A stretch of DNA of 51,077 nt from positions 1 to 51,077 of the forward strand of contig SFQZ01000012.1 in NCBI GenBank assembly GCA_004562915.1, given 5' to 3'. Under the pieces are notes generated by a model. It made no database searches. It was given only the letters and a program-made list of their open reading frames with translations, and was not told the origin of the DNA. Both the position numbers and the translations under genes were made by a program. Every line of letters starts with the position of its first letter. Within the stretch, counting starts at the first letter, position 1. This document shows, piece by piece, positions 34,003-43,751 of the stretch. This DNA is from a bacterium. Lineage in GTDB: Bacteria > Bacillota_A > Clostridia > Lachnospirales > Lachnospiraceae.

Positions 34003-34857
34003 TTACGCTTTCACACCGCCTGCCATAATACCATCCATGATCTGTTTTTCAAATATTGCTACAAAGATGATAATCGGCAGAAGAATAATCCAACCCATAG
34101 CACTTACCAGATCCCAGGGAACTCCATACATATTATCCCGAAGCGGAAGCTGTACAATAGCTACGGACAATACCTGAATCCCATTAGAATAATACAATGG
34201 AGTAAAGAAGTTATTCAGGCATGTAATAAAATTGATAATACAAACTGTCGCAATAGCCGGTTTCATCAGTGGAATCACCACTCGAAACAATCGTTGTGTA
34301 AAGGTGGCTCCATCTATAGCCGCTGCCTCTTCCAGAGAAACCGGTATTTCACCTACAAAGTTATTCAAAATCAAAACCGTAAACGGAACTACCGCACTGA
34401 TATACAAAATAATCAATCCCGGATACGTATCATATAATCCAACTTTCTGCATAAATTCATACAGCGGTCTGGCAGTAACTACTTCCGGAATCAGCATGGT
34501 AGCAAGAATAAATCCAAAAGCAACTTTAATTCCTTTTGACTGAAATCTGGCAAATCCATAAGCAGCCATCGCACATAAAATGGTACTGACCACCAACGTA
34601 ATTCCAACAATTAATACTGTATTTCCTATTTTATCAAGAAGTCCAACATTTTCAATCAAAAATCTATAACTATCTAATGTTGGATGATCCGGTAAATAAT
34701 CAATAGGCATTTTAAACAGCTCTCCCGGTGGTGTGATGGAAGATATAAATATCCAGAAAACAGGGAATAAAATTAAAAATGCCACGATTACAAACAGCAC
34801 CCAACGTCCTGCTGCCACACAACCTCTATAGAATTGATATTTCTTACTGTTTTTCAT
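34003..34857 (-). CDS. CUT1 sugar ABC transporter permease (MalG/LacG type)
   Basis: A 284-residue inner-membrane protein with six helices. The EAA loop reads EEAAAIDGATFTQRLFRVVIPLMKPA, which contacts the ATPase. The N-terminal part (GELFKMPIDYLPDHPTLDSY) and the C-terminus VAGGVKA-like ending are typical of the MalG/LacG subfamily. It pairs with the permease just upstream (11 bases). No ATPase is encoded nearby; such systems normally share a general MsmK-type ATPase. The start at 34857 (ATG, GGGGGGA upstream) is preferred over TTG at 34860. Confidence 0.93.
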   Translation of the reverse strand: MKNSKKYQFYRGCVAAGRWVLFVIVAFLILFPVFWIFISSITPPGELFKMPIDYLPDHPTLDSYRFLIENVGLLDKIGNTVLIVGITLVVSTILCAMAAYGFARFQSKGIKVAFGFILATMLIPEVVTARPLYEFMQKVGLYDTYPGLIILYISAVVPFTVLILNNFVGEIPVSLEEAAAIDGATFTQRLFRVVIPLMKPAIATVCIINFITCLNNFFTPLYYSNGIQVLSVAIVQLPLRDNMYGVPWDLVSAMGWIILLPIIIFVAIFEKQIMDGIMAGGVKA

Positions 34858-34868
34858 CAATGTCCCCC

Positions 34869-35747
34869 CTAATCAGAATATTTACTCATAACATGGATAT
34901 TGAACCAACTGAAAACTGCCATAACGATAAACAACATAACTGCCAACGTAGATGCATATCCTACATTCAGGTTTGTAAAAGCTTCCATTGTTATACGATA
35001 TGCAATTAGGGATGTATCCTCACCGGGACCACCGGATGTCATAGCATAAACCAGATCAAATGTAGTCAGTCTCCAGAGTGTAAACGGAATACAGAGTGTA
35101 ATTACATTTTTAGTAATTAAAGGCAACGTAATTCTGAAAAAACTCTGAATACCATTTGCGCCATCAACCTTTGCAGCCTCATAAATATCACTGGAAATAA
35201 ACTGCAGTCCCGATAACACAAGAATGGCAAAAAACGGAAGATCCTTCCATAAATCCATTGCAATTACTGCTGCTCTGGCCGAACCTGTATTGATCAGCCA
35301 GTTATACTGAAAATCTGACACAAAACGACGAATCAAATCGTTAATCAGACCATAATCATTGTTAAACGCCCATTTTGCTGCCATACCTATTACAACAGCC
35401 GGCATTGCCCAGGGAATCAGAACAATTGTTCTCAGGAAACGACGTCCTCTGAATTTCATATTCAAAATTAAAGCAAGGGCTACTCCGAGAACAACGTGAA
35501 ATATCATAGATACCACTACAAATATCACTGTAAACTTAATAGACGTAATTACTTTTGCATCTTTAAATACATTTACATAATTCGCCAATCCGACAAATTC
35601 ATTAACACCGGACAAAATTTTTATATCAAATAAACTGTTTTTCAGTGTTACCAGAATCGGATACAGCGTTGTAAATCCCCGGATGATTACTACCGGAAGA
35701 ATCAGCATCCATGGTATCCACCTCATTGATTTTTTACTGATTGTCAC
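34869..35747 (-). CDS. CUT1 sugar ABC transporter permease (MalF/UgpA type)
   Basis: A 292-residue inner-membrane protein with six helices. The EAA loop reads YEAAKVDGANGIQSFFRITLPLI. The N-terminal pattern (LPVVIIRGFTTLYPILVTLKNSLFD) and TSGGPGEDTSLIAYRI match the MalF/UgpA subfamily. GTG start with AGGAGAAG eight bases upstream. It follows the binding-protein gene after about 140 bases that hold a strong hairpin, which may lower its expression relative to the binding protein. Confidence 0.93.
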   Translation of the reverse strand: MTISKKSMRWIPWMLILPVVIIRGFTTLYPILVTLKNSLFDIKILSGVNEFVGLANYVNVFKDAKVITSIKFTVIFVVVSMIFHVVLGVALALILNMKFRGRRFLRTIVLIPWAMPAVVIGMAAKWAFNNDYGLINDLIRRFVSDFQYNWLINTGSARAAVIAMDLWKDLPFFAILVLSGLQFISSDIYEAAKVDGANGIQSFFRITLPLITKNVITLCIPFTLWRLTTFDLVYAMTSGGPGEDTSLIAYRITMEAFTNLNVGYASTLAVMLFIVMAVFSWFNIHVMSKYSD

Positions 35748-35790
35748 CTTTTCTTCTCCTATTCAATAAAATATTACATCTCAGATCAAA

Positions 35791-35824
35791 GGGCACCGCA
35801 TGAAGATTGATTTCTGCGATGCCC
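35791..35824 (-). terminator. Intercistronic hairpin between binding protein and permease
   Basis: GGGCACCGCA pairs with TGCGATGCCC (one mismatch) around a 14-base loop. On the minus strand only a weak TTTGATCT tail follows, so it probably acts as a partial terminator or mRNA stabiliser, which would raise binding-protein output over the permeases. Confidence 0.6.
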
Positions 35825-35886
35825 CATAACTCCTATCTATTATTTACAGAAACAGTACTCTTCCCTGCTCTTTCGTACACCAGTTT

Positions 35887-37176
35887 TTATGCACTATATT
35901 TTTCAACCAGTTCCTGTGCTTTTACACAGAACTCATCCACTGTGATTTCGTCTTTCATGCATGACTGGAAAATGGTTCCCATATCTGTAATGAATTCCAT
36001 GGTCTGCGGAAGCATCGGACGTCCCTGTACATTACATTCTGATGCATATCTGCTGTACATTTCTTTTGCAGGATCTGTGTCAGGTACAACTTTTTCTGCT
36101 ACATCTGCTCTGGCCGGATAACGGTCAAATGCTTTATAGGAAGCTTCCATTCCACCTTCATCTGCCATATACTGCAGGAATTTGATCGCTGCTTCTTTAT
36201 TTTGGGATGCAGCATTTAATACATAACTCCAAGAATCTGTAAAAATTGCTCTTTCACCTGTTCCGCTGAAATCCGGCACCATAGCCATATGGATTTTATC
36301 ATCTCCCAGCATACCAGCTTTTTCATAATCAGTTCCAAGTCCCCACATAAACAGGCTTCCGTATTTTCCATCATTTGCTTTCGGATTCATCTGTTCATAT
36401 TTATCAGCAACCTGATCGATCGGTGTCTGACCGTTGGCTACCATATCATGCATGAACTGAATCGCTTCTTTATTTGCCGGGTTTGTCCAGTCAAAATAGT
36501 CACCGCCGAACATATTTACAAACTGTGCGATTTCATTGAACACATAAGTTTTCTCCCAGGAACCGCCATATCCATATCTTCCATCACCTGAAGCAGCTTC
36601 CAGATATTTTACAAAATCTTCTTTCGTATCAATAGATGTGATTCCCACTTCATCCATAATTTCCTGATTTACCCAGAATGCCAGATATCCTGCATATCCA
36701 GGTACTCCTACGATATTACCATCTTTATCGGTAATCATCTGTTCCAGATAACCCTGTGCAAATTCACCTCTGATATCCTCTGTCATAACAGTATCATTCA
36801 GACCTTCCAACCATCCTGAGTTTTTAAATGATGCACTCATTTCATCATTAATTTCAATAATATCCACACTTGCATCACCTGTAGACAAAATAGTTGTAAT
36901 CTTCTGCTGACGAGTATCTGAATCTGTCGGAGCTGCGATTACATTGATATTCAGTCCTGTTGCTTCCTCCACATTCTGAAGCCACTCATCAAAATCTTCA
37001 TCTGTTGTGTTGATACTGTACAGTGTCAGATCATATTCTTCATCACTTTTTCCTGATGCTGCTTCTGTACCATCTGTTGTTGATGTGGCTTTATCGGAAT
37101 TTCCCCCGCCACATCCTGTAAACATTCCTGCTGCCATTGCCACGCAAAGCATAAGACTTACCACTTTCTTCTTCAT
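35887..37176 (-). CDS. Sugar ABC transporter substrate-binding lipoprotein (first copy)
   Basis: A 429-residue lipoprotein: signal MKKKVVSLMLCVAMAAG followed by FTGCGGG, with the lipobox Cys near 21. A family-1 solute-binding fold follows. It is paralogous to the binding protein at 31620-32861. It is the first gene of the permease/GH172 operon and is divergent from the YesM/YesN regulators, which typically sense or control such systems. The start at 37176 has GGAGGA seven bases upstream; an in-frame start at 37197 lacks this. Confidence 0.92.
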   Translation of the reverse strand: MKKKVVSLMLCVAMAAGMFTGCGGGNSDKATSTTDGTEAASGKSDEEYDLTLYSINTTDEDFDEWLQNVEEATGLNINVIAAPTDSDTRQQKITTILSTGDASVDIIEINDEMSASFKNSGWLEGLNDTVMTEDIRGEFAQGYLEQMITDKDGNIVGVPGYAGYLAFWVNQEIMDEVGITSIDTKEDFVKYLEAASGDGRYGYGGSWEKTYVFNEIAQFVNMFGGDYFDWTNPANKEAIQFMHDMVANGQTPIDQVADKYEQMNPKANDGKYGSLFMWGLGTDYEKAGMLGDDKIHMAMVPDFSGTGERAIFTDSWSYVLNAASQNKEAAIKFLQYMADEGGMEASYKAFDRYPARADVAEKVVPDTDPAKEMYSRYASECNVQGRPMLPQTMEFITDMGTIFQSCMKDEITVDEFCVKAQELVEKYSA

Positions 37177-37306
37177 TCGTTCCTCCATTCCCGGCATCTC
37201 ATCTTTTTGTTTGCCGTCTGTTGTTTTTGATAGGTAAAAAATACCAAAATCCCCTGAGAAACGAAATACAATATTTTTTGATTCATTTATATTATTTTTA
37301 TCTTTG

Positions 37307-37335
37307 TTGAAATCCGATTACTCTTTTTTTATAAT
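37307..37335 (+). promoter_or_regulatory. Promoter of yesM-yesN
   Basis: TTGAAA (37307-37312), 17 bases, TATAAT (37330-37335), about 63 bases before the sensor kinase start. Strong match to the vegetative consensus. The 220-base divergent region must also hold the binding-protein promoter, which I could not place. Confidence 0.65.
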
Positions 37336-37398
37336 GAAAACCGTAACATACAACAGTTCTCAAATACTGTTTCACTGCCAGGAAAGGAATTTTCAGCC

Positions 37399-39192
37399 AT
37401 GAAAAATATTTATAAAAAACTGCGATCTACGTTTTCCGGTTTTCGTACCAAACTGCTTCTTGCTTTTTTCATATGTACTTTACTTCCTTTAAGTATCATC
37501 GGTATTATCTTTTATCATGTAACTTATGAGATTGCGGCAGATCGGATCATAAATTCCACTATTCTTGCCGATGATCAATTAAATATGCAGATCAATAATC
37601 GACTGAAACAAACGGAGAATGTGGCCGATTCCATCCAGTACAATATGTATACACTTTCTCATTCCGTCAGTGATCTTGATGAGTATCTCTCTGTATTCAA
37701 TGATGTTCGCAACAATATTTATCTCTATAAAACTACTTTTGGTTTTCATCATATTATGATTTTTCTTCCACAAGACCAGCTGGGTGCAGCAGAGGGACTT
37801 TATTTTTATCCACTGGTACAATTTTCAGATTTCCATCTGTCTGACAAACAGTTGGAAAATCCGGGTACAGATTCTATATGGTTCTATCAGACCAATTTGA
37901 AATTACCTTTTGTTTTATCCGAAACAGACTCTGCAAATGATGTGGTTGCCTGTTGCCGGGTTCTCCGCAACCAAAGCAGTGGGGAACTGGAATATGCTTA
38001 CCTGATTCTCCTGAATCCCTATGAATTTTCGGATGCTCTGTCAGAGACTTTTTCCGATGCCCGGATTACCAGTTATATCTTATCGCAGGATGGAACAATT
38101 ATGGCACATACTGACAAAACCCAATGCGGTATCCGTCTGACAGAAGAAAATTTTTCATCGGTTTCTTCACATACAGAAACTACATATGTTCAGAATCAGA
38201 TTCATTATCATTCGGTACAACTGGATAACGGCTGGTACCATGTAACGGAAATTCCCAAAAAATATATCAGAGAAAACACAAGAATTCTTCTGAAAACAAT
38301 TGTGATCACTTTGCTTATAACAATACCTCTGACTATTTTAATCATCATAATGATTTCAGGGAATCTCTCTGTACGTCTCCGACGCCTGTCAAACGCTATG
38401 CAAAACTTTCGTCTGGGCAAAGAAGTTACCTGCGAAAACCTGCTGCCTGTTTCCAAAGATCCTTCTTTTTATGACGAAATTGACACTCTGGGACTTACCT
38501 TTATAAACATGCAGTCATCCCTGAACGAAAACATGCAGTCCATCCTGGAATTGTCTCTTTCAGAAGAAAAACTGAAGTATCAGCTGCTACAATCCCAGAT
38601 CAATCCTCATTTTCTCTACAATATTCTGGGAACCATTAAAACCTGCCAAAGCTTGAGGAAACTGGATATTGCCGATCAAATGATCACTGACCTGACCCGT
38701 TTTTACCGGTTATCTTTGCGTAAATCACAAGAACGCATTTCTATAAAGGATGAACTGGAAATAGCAAGACTTTATCTTGAGATGGAAAAACTTTGTCATA
38801 ATGACACGTTGTCCTGGGAAATATATACGGAAGATGGTATCGAAAATTATCTGATTTGTAAGTTTACGTTACAGCCGTTTCTTGAAAATTGTATTCAGCA
38901 TGGATATTCCCGCAGCACTACAAGTATTCATATCATACTGAATGTCATGTATGGAGATGATGAAGTCATTATTACCATTATCGATAACGGAATCGGAATA
39001 CCACCAGAGCAGCTGAAAGAATTACAGGATACGTTGAAAAATAAAACAGTAAATTATGAAAAACATTTTGGAATCGGAAATGTAAATAAAAGGATCTCAA
39101 GCCCTTCTTTCGGAAATGGTTCCGTGCAAATCGAAAGTACTCCCGGAGAAGGTACAGAGGTTACCATTATTTTTGAACAAATGGAGGAATAA
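37399..39192 (+). CDS. YesM-family sensor histidine kinase
   Basis: A 597-residue membrane kinase. Helix 1 (about 18-40), a large extracellular sensing domain (about 45-290, probably Cache-like), helix 2 (about 297-320), a HAMP segment, then the HisKA_5 domain with SQINPHFLYN (phospho-accepting His404) and the ATPase domain (LQPFLENCIQHG, IDNGIGIPPEQL, GIGNVNKRI). Signals are most likely extracellular sugars or the loaded binding protein. The partner regulator starts two bases after its stop. It faces the binding-protein/permease/GH172 operon, which is the likely target. Confidence 0.93.
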   Translation: MKNIYKKLRSTFSGFRTKLLLAFFICTLLPLSIIGIIFYHVTYEIAADRIINSTILADDQLNMQINNRLKQTENVADSIQYNMYTLSHSVSDLDEYLSVFNDVRNNIYLYKTTFGFHHIMIFLPQDQLGAAEGLYFYPLVQFSDFHLSDKQLENPGTDSIWFYQTNLKLPFVLSETDSANDVVACCRVLRNQSSGELEYAYLILLNPYEFSDALSETFSDARITSYILSQDGTIMAHTDKTQCGIRLTEENFSSVSSHTETTYVQNQIHYHSVQLDNGWYHVTEIPKKYIRENTRILLKTIVITLLITIPLTILIIIMISGNLSVRLRRLSNAMQNFRLGKEVTCENLLPVSKDPSFYDEIDTLGLTFINMQSSLNENMQSILELSLSEEKLKYQLLQSQINPHFLYNILGTIKTCQSLRKLDIADQMITDLTRFYRLSLRKSQERISIKDELEIARLYLEMEKLCHNDTLSWEIYTEDGIENYLICKFTLQPFLENCIQHGYSRSTTSIHIILNVMYGDDEVIITIIDNGIGIPPEQLKELQDTLKNKTVNYEKHFGIGNVNKRISSPSFGNGSVQIESTPGEGTEVTIIFEQMEE

Positions 39193-39194
39193 AA

Positions 39195-40805
39195 ATGAAA
39201 AAAGTGATGATTGTAGATGACAATTATCTTTCCGCCGAAGGCATTATAAAAAATATCAACTGGAAACGTCTGAATGCAGAAGTGACTCATGTGGAAAATA
39301 ACGGAGAATCTGCTATTGATGCCATCAAGAAGGTACCTGTGGATCTTATCATTTCTGACATCGAAATGCCAGATCTGGATGGAATCTCCATGAGCAGCCA
39401 GGCTATCGCCATCAATCCAATGGTAAAAATCATCCTCATAAGTGCATATGATAAGTTTGAATATGCCAAACGTGCCATCCGTCTGGGCGTTTGCGATTAT
39501 ATTGAAAAACCTTTAGATTATGGTTATCTTACCGAAAAGATCGAACACGCTTTCAGTACTATTGATCGGGAACATCGCAATATGGAACTGCTGAAACAAA
39601 GTCGACCCATCCTGACAGAAAAGTTTCTTTTGGATCTGCTCCACTATTCCGGCAGCGATGCGCACGATCATCTTGGAAGATATGCGGAATACCTGAATTT
39701 AAACCTGAACTACAACAATTTTTCTGTGGTTAAGTTGGAAATAGAAAACTCTTCCTCTATAGAAGCGGAACTGGGTATCACGCAATATCAGATGGAGCTG
39801 ATGAACGTAATGGATCTGCTTCAGGAAAATTTCAGTATCTTTGATACCATTTACTTTGTCAAAGAATTCAACGGCATTATTTGTATTCTGTCACAAAATA
39901 CAAATAACTCCAATCACTTTTTTCAGGTCATCCATAAAACCGTTTCAACTTTTATCGACACTTATAAAGATGGTGTACTACAGCTGAATTTTGGAATCGG
40001 AACAATCGTAAACAGTGTCTGGGATCTGCATATTTCTTTTGAAAATGCTTCTCACGCTCTGAAATATCGTTTTTTCTTTCCTCATCAGAATATATTTGAT
40101 GCAAAAGAAGCCATGGGAAAAGAATTCAGCCTGCTCTCATTTTCCGATTCCCGGGAGGAGGAACTAATCCAGCTGATCTGCCAGAAAAATACTCAGGTAA
40201 TTGAACAATGGCTGCACAATTTCTTTCAGGAGTTATCCCAGAAATGTTACACAAAAAATATTTTGTTTATCCGGATTTATTCTCTCCTGGGCCGTATACT
40301 GAAATTTCTCTACGAGTTAAATATTGATACTTCAGACCTGGAAAATAAAATAATATCTGTTTACAATCAGTTTGACCAATTCAGCACTTACGAACAATTT
40401 TATCAGTGGATGAATGATCTGTGTATACTGGTCTGCCAAAAATTGGATACCTCCCTGAACTCCTATCACAATCAACTGTGCGAATTGGTTCAGAGTTATA
40501 TTGTAGAGAATTTTGAAGACAATGCTCTTTGTCTGAACGACATATCAAAACACGTCAATGTAAGTCCTGCTTATTTAAGTGCCCTGTACAAAAAGAACTG
40601 CGGACAGAGTATCAGCGATACAATATCTGCCTGCCGTATAGATAAAGCCTGCCAGTACCTGACCAAATCTAATCTGTCTTTAAAAGAAATAAGTACCAGA
40701 TGTGGATATACGAATCAGTACTATTTCAGCAATAGTTTTAAAAAGAAACTCGGCGTTTCTCCTTCTGTCTATCGTGAACAAAATACTCAACTCTCCCCAT
40801 CATAA
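39195..40805 (+). CDS. YesN-family response regulator with AraC output domain
   Basis: A 536-residue regulator. The receiver domain (1-125) has the acidic pair in VDDN (8-9), phospho-acceptor Asp55 in IISDIEMPDLDG and a conserved Lys in IEKPLDY. A long linker of about 300 residues follows, then a C-terminal AraC-type double helix-turn-helix (about 430-530: INVSPAYLS-like DISKHVNVSPAYLSALYKK and EISTRCGYTNQYYFSNSFKK). It likely activates the divergent sugar operon. Its gene is followed at once by a bidirectional terminator. Confidence 0.93.
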   Translation: MKKVMIVDDNYLSAEGIIKNINWKRLNAEVTHVENNGESAIDAIKKVPVDLIISDIEMPDLDGISMSSQAIAINPMVKIILISAYDKFEYAKRAIRLGVCDYIEKPLDYGYLTEKIEHAFSTIDREHRNMELLKQSRPILTEKFLLDLLHYSGSDAHDHLGRYAEYLNLNLNYNNFSVVKLEIENSSSIEAELGITQYQMELMNVMDLLQENFSIFDTIYFVKEFNGIICILSQNTNNSNHFFQVIHKTVSTFIDTYKDGVLQLNFGIGTIVNSVWDLHISFENASHALKYRFFFPHQNIFDAKEAMGKEFSLLSFSDSREEELIQLICQKNTQVIEQWLHNFFQELSQKCYTKNILFIRIYSLLGRILKFLYELNIDTSDLENKIISVYNQFDQFSTYEQFYQWMNDLCILVCQKLDTSLNSYHNQLCELVQSYIVENFEDNALCLNDISKHVNVSPAYLSALYKKNCGQSISDTISACRIDKACQYLTKSNLSLKEISTRCGYTNQYYFSNSFKKKLGVSPSVYREQNTQLSPS

Positions 40806-40832
40806 AAAGTACGCCTCCCGGCGTACTTTTTT
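40804..40832. terminator. Bidirectional terminator between yesN and the ZIP transporter
   Basis: AAAAAGTACGCC / GGCGTACTTTTTT forms a compact stem with A- and T-runs on either side, directly after the response regulator and overlapping the 3' end of the opposing ZIP gene. Confidence 0.9.
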
Positions 40833-41610
40833 ATCCCAATGCCACATCCAAAATCATCATCAACACAAATCCAACCGCAAAACCAATCGTTCCGATATTA
40901 CTGTGTTCTCCCTCACTTGCCTCCGGTATCAGTTCTTCCACAACCACGTAGATCATTGCTCCTGCAGCAAATGCCAGAAGATACGGAAGCAGCGGCTGAA
41001 TAAAACGAAACAGCAAAATCGTAATTCCTGCGGCAATCGGTTCTACGATACCGGAAACAGCACCATAAAGAAATGCCTTTCCTTTTCCCATTCCCTCTTC
41101 ACTTCGAAGCGGAAGAGAAATGATCGCCCCTTCCGGGAAATTCTGAATAGCAATACCGATAGACAGTGCCATGGCAGCCATCAGGCTGATCTCCGCCTGA
41201 TCTGCCATCATTCCCGCAAAAACCACACCTACCGCCATTCCTTCCGGAATATTATGAAGGGTAACTGCCAGGACAAGCATCGTCGTTTTTTTTAATGAAC
41301 ATTTTGGACCCTCTGCCTCATTACAACCCAGATGAAGATGCGGCGTAATACGGTCCATTAAAAGTAAAAAAACGATTCCAAGTAAAAAACCCACAGCTGC
41401 CGGAATAAAGGCAAACTTTCCCATAGATTCTGACTGATCCATGGCAGGTATCAAAAGTGACCATACAGAAGCCGCCACCATAACTCCGGAAGCAAATCCT
41501 AAAAGACTTTTCTGTACCAGAGGCTTCAGCTGATTTCTAAGAAAAAATACACAACCTGCTCCCGCAGCCGTTCCGATAAACGGAATCATAAGTCCCAAAA
41601 ATATTTCCAT
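40831..41610 (-). CDS. ZIP family divalent metal transporter (ZupT-like)
   Basis: A 259-residue protein with eight predicted helices. The metal-binding motifs of ZIP transporters are visible: HNIPEGMAVG in helix 4, NFPEGAI in helix 5, and VEELIPEA near the C-terminus. A short His/Cys-containing loop (HLHLGCNEAEGPKC) sits between helices 3 and 4. It should import zinc and perhaps iron or manganese. GAGG precedes the start. It follows ktrA by 20 bases and is probably in the same transcript, although its function is unrelated. Confidence 0.92.
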   Translation of the reverse strand: MEIFLGLMIPFIGTAAGAGCVFFLRNQLKPLVQKSLLGFASGVMVAASVWSLLIPAMDQSESMGKFAFIPAAVGFLLGIVFLLLMDRITPHLHLGCNEAEGPKCSLKKTTMLVLAVTLHNIPEGMAVGVVFAGMMADQAEISLMAAMALSIGIAIQNFPEGAIISLPLRSEEGMGKGKAFLYGAVSGIVEPIAAGITILLFRFIQPLLPYLLAFAAGAMIYVVVEELIPEASEGEHSNIGTIGFAVGFVLMMILDVALG

Positions 41611-41629
41611 TTTTATACCTCACTTATAC

Positions 41630-42274
41630 TTATCTGATTATTCCCTTGATACTTGCTTCATCACCCATTACAAGCAATGTCTCATCCGGTGAGAACACAT
41701 GGTCCGGATGAGGCAGCGGATACATTTTTCCTTCTTTCTTCGTTGCCAGAACACTGACTTTATACTTATTTCTGATGGACAGTTCCACCATACTTTTTCC
41801 GTACCATTGGCTGGGTACCGCCACCTCATAAATAGCATATTCTGAATCCAGTACAACATAATCAAAAATATTATCCGCACCGAATTTCACCGCCAGACGT
41901 TCTGCCAGTTCTCGCTCTCCGTAAACTACATAATCCGCACCATTTCGAAGAAGCAGCTTTTTATGAATATCCCTGCTGGCTCTTGCAAGTATAAAAGGCG
42001 CACCCAAATCTTTCAACAGAACCGTGATCTCCAGAGATGTCTGAAAATTATCCCCAATGGCAATCACACAGATATCAAAATTATCCACACCCAGGCTCTG
42101 CATGAATCTTTCATCCGTAGCATCACCAATCTGTATGTTCTGCACAATCTCAATTGCAGAATCCGCTCTCTCCTCATTTCTCTCAACAGCAAGAACTTCA
42201 TTTCCTTCTTCAATAAATTTTCTTGCCATATGACGTCCAAAACGTCCCAATCCAATCATCAAAATAGATTTCAT
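41630..42274 (-). CDS. ktrA: Potassium uptake regulatory subunit (KtrA, RCK/TrkA domains)
   Basis: A 214-residue cytoplasmic protein with an N-terminal RCK/TrkA-N Rossmann domain (ILMIGLGRFGRHMA, with the ERNEER nucleotide-binding strand end) and a C-terminal TrkA-C domain (about 135-210). KtrA rings gate the KtrB channel in response to ATP/ADP, and the C-terminal domain binds cyclic di-AMP in several Firmicutes. The start at 42274 has GGAG eight bases upstream; an in-frame start at 42286 is less likely. It lies directly after ktrB. Confidence 0.92.
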   Translation of the reverse strand: MKSILMIGLGRFGRHMARKFIEEGNEVLAVERNEERADSAIEIVQNIQIGDATDERFMQSLGVDNFDICVIAIGDNFQTSLEITVLLKDLGAPFILARASRDIHKKLLLRNGADYVVYGERELAERLAVKFGADNIFDYVVLDSEYAIYEVAVPSQWYGKSMVELSIRNKYKVSVLATKKEGKMYPLPHPDHVFSPDETLLVMGDEASIKGIIR

Positions 42275-42295
42275 ACAAATCTCCATTCCTTTCTT

Positions 42296-43681
42296 TTATC
42301 CGATTTGCACTTTTTCCAGCGGCAATTTGGAAGCAACCATCCTTTTCGGCGATGAAAACGCCATCAAAATAGTAAGCGATCCTACTCTTCCCACAAACAT
42401 CAACAAAGCCAGCAGAAGCTTTGACAACATCCCCAGTTGAGAAGTAATCCCCAGCGTCAATCCTACTGTTCCCAGCGCTGAAGTTGTTTCAAACAAAGCA
42501 GTCAACATCGTTACATTTTCCAGTTTGGATATCAGCATAGCTGAAGCGCTGATCAAAAACAGATATATCATAAAAACACAGGCTGAAGTTCTGAGAACTC
42601 CTTCTTCCATCCGTCTGCCAAAAGCTTCTTCTGACTTCTTTCTGCGGAAAATAGAAATAATACTGATGGTGAGGACAGCTATTGTTGTGGTTTTCATACC
42701 GCCCGCCGTAGATCCCGGGGAACCGCCCACCAGCATCAGCATGATCATCATGAAAATACTTCCTTCTGTCAACTTAGTCAGATCCACTGTATTGAATCCG
42801 GCGGTACGTGCCGTAACCGACTGGAACACCGCATTCAGCATCTGCTCCGGGATGGATTTTCCCTGTGTACCGATTTCTCCAAATTCCATCAGAAAGATAA
42901 TGACCGCTCCTGCAATAATCAAAATTATAGATGTTGTGAGAACAATTTTTGTATGCAGTTTGCATTTTTTAAAATGAAATCGAGTAACCACCAGATCTCT
43001 CCATACAAAAAATCCAAGACCGCCCACAATGATTAATATCATAATCACCAGATTCAGATACCAGTTATTCCCCATAGTAACAAGGGAAGAAAATTGTTGC
43101 TCTCCGCCCATCAAATCAAAACCTGCATTACAAAAAGCCGAAATCGCATGAAACACAGAATAGTAGATTCCTTTTCCCGGACCGTATTTGGGTATGAATA
43201 CAGCACTCAATAGCAGTGCTCCCAGCCCTTCCATCACAAATGTTCCCATCAAAAGAAAGCGGGTCAGTCTTACCATGCCACCTACCTGTGGTGCCGAAAT
43301 GGAGTTCTGCATCAGGACCCTGGAATTCAGCCCGATCTTATGTCCAGTCAACGATACCAGCCAGAGCGGAATGCTCATAAATCCAATACCACCGGTCTGT
43401 ATCAGACATAGAATCACGACCTGACCAAATGTGCTCCAGTGTGTACAGGTGTCAAAGCGAACCAGACCTGTCACACAGGTAGCCGATGTTGCCGTAAACA
43501 ATGCATCTGTAAATCCCGTTCCTTCACCACTTTTTGAAGCTGCCGGAAGCATCAGAAGCAACGTTCCCACGAAAATTATAATCAAAAAAATTACGGGAAT
43601 AATCCGCAGCGCAGAAGTATCATGAACTCTCTTCTTTATCTTCTGACGCCACTCATTTAAATTTTCTATATGTTTTTCCAT
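42296..43681 (-). CDS. ktrB: Potassium transporter subunit KtrB/TrkH family
   Basis: A 461-residue membrane protein built from four M1-pore-M2 repeats. The four selectivity-filter segments are readable: ATCVTGL, AFCNAGF, RTAGFN and LGTVGLT, each with the expected Gly. It forms the potassium (often sodium-coupled) translocating subunit with KtrA encoded 22 bases downstream. AAAGGA precedes the ATG. The promoter at 43716-43744 is a near-perfect vegetative one. No cyclic di-AMP riboswitch is evident in the short leader. Confidence 0.93.
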   Translation of the reverse strand: MEKHIENLNEWRQKIKKRVHDTSALRIIPVIFLIIIFVGTLLLMLPAASKSGEGTGFTDALFTATSATCVTGLVRFDTCTHWSTFGQVVILCLIQTGGIGFMSIPLWLVSLTGHKIGLNSRVLMQNSISAPQVGGMVRLTRFLLMGTFVMEGLGALLLSAVFIPKYGPGKGIYYSVFHAISAFCNAGFDLMGGEQQFSSLVTMGNNWYLNLVIMILIIVGGLGFFVWRDLVVTRFHFKKCKLHTKIVLTTSIILIIAGAVIIFLMEFGEIGTQGKSIPEQMLNAVFQSVTARTAGFNTVDLTKLTEGSIFMMIMLMLVGGSPGSTAGGMKTTTIAVLTISIISIFRRKKSEEAFGRRMEEGVLRTSACVFMIYLFLISASAMLISKLENVTMLTALFETTSALGTVGLTLGITSQLGMLSKLLLALLMFVGRVGSLTILMAFSSPKRMVASKLPLEKVQIG

Positions 43682-43715
43682 GTATCTGTTCCTTTAATAT
43701 CATATGTTACATTTG

Positions 43716-43744
43716 ATTCTAAATTCTCCCTATATTTTTGTCAA
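43716..43744 (-). promoter_or_regulatory. Promoter of the ktrB-ktrA-ZIP operon
   Basis: On the minus strand TTGACA (43744-43739), 17 bases, TAGAAT (43721-43716), about 35 bases before the ktrB start. One mismatch in twelve against the consensus. Confidence 0.8.
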
Positions 43745-43751
43745 CTTTCTT

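Noticed and set aside
37335..37348. TGAAAACCGTAACA as a catabolite-control (cre) site in the yesM promoter region
   Set aside because: It fits most of the cre pattern but breaks the central CG, which is the most conserved part. By eye it is not strong enough to call.
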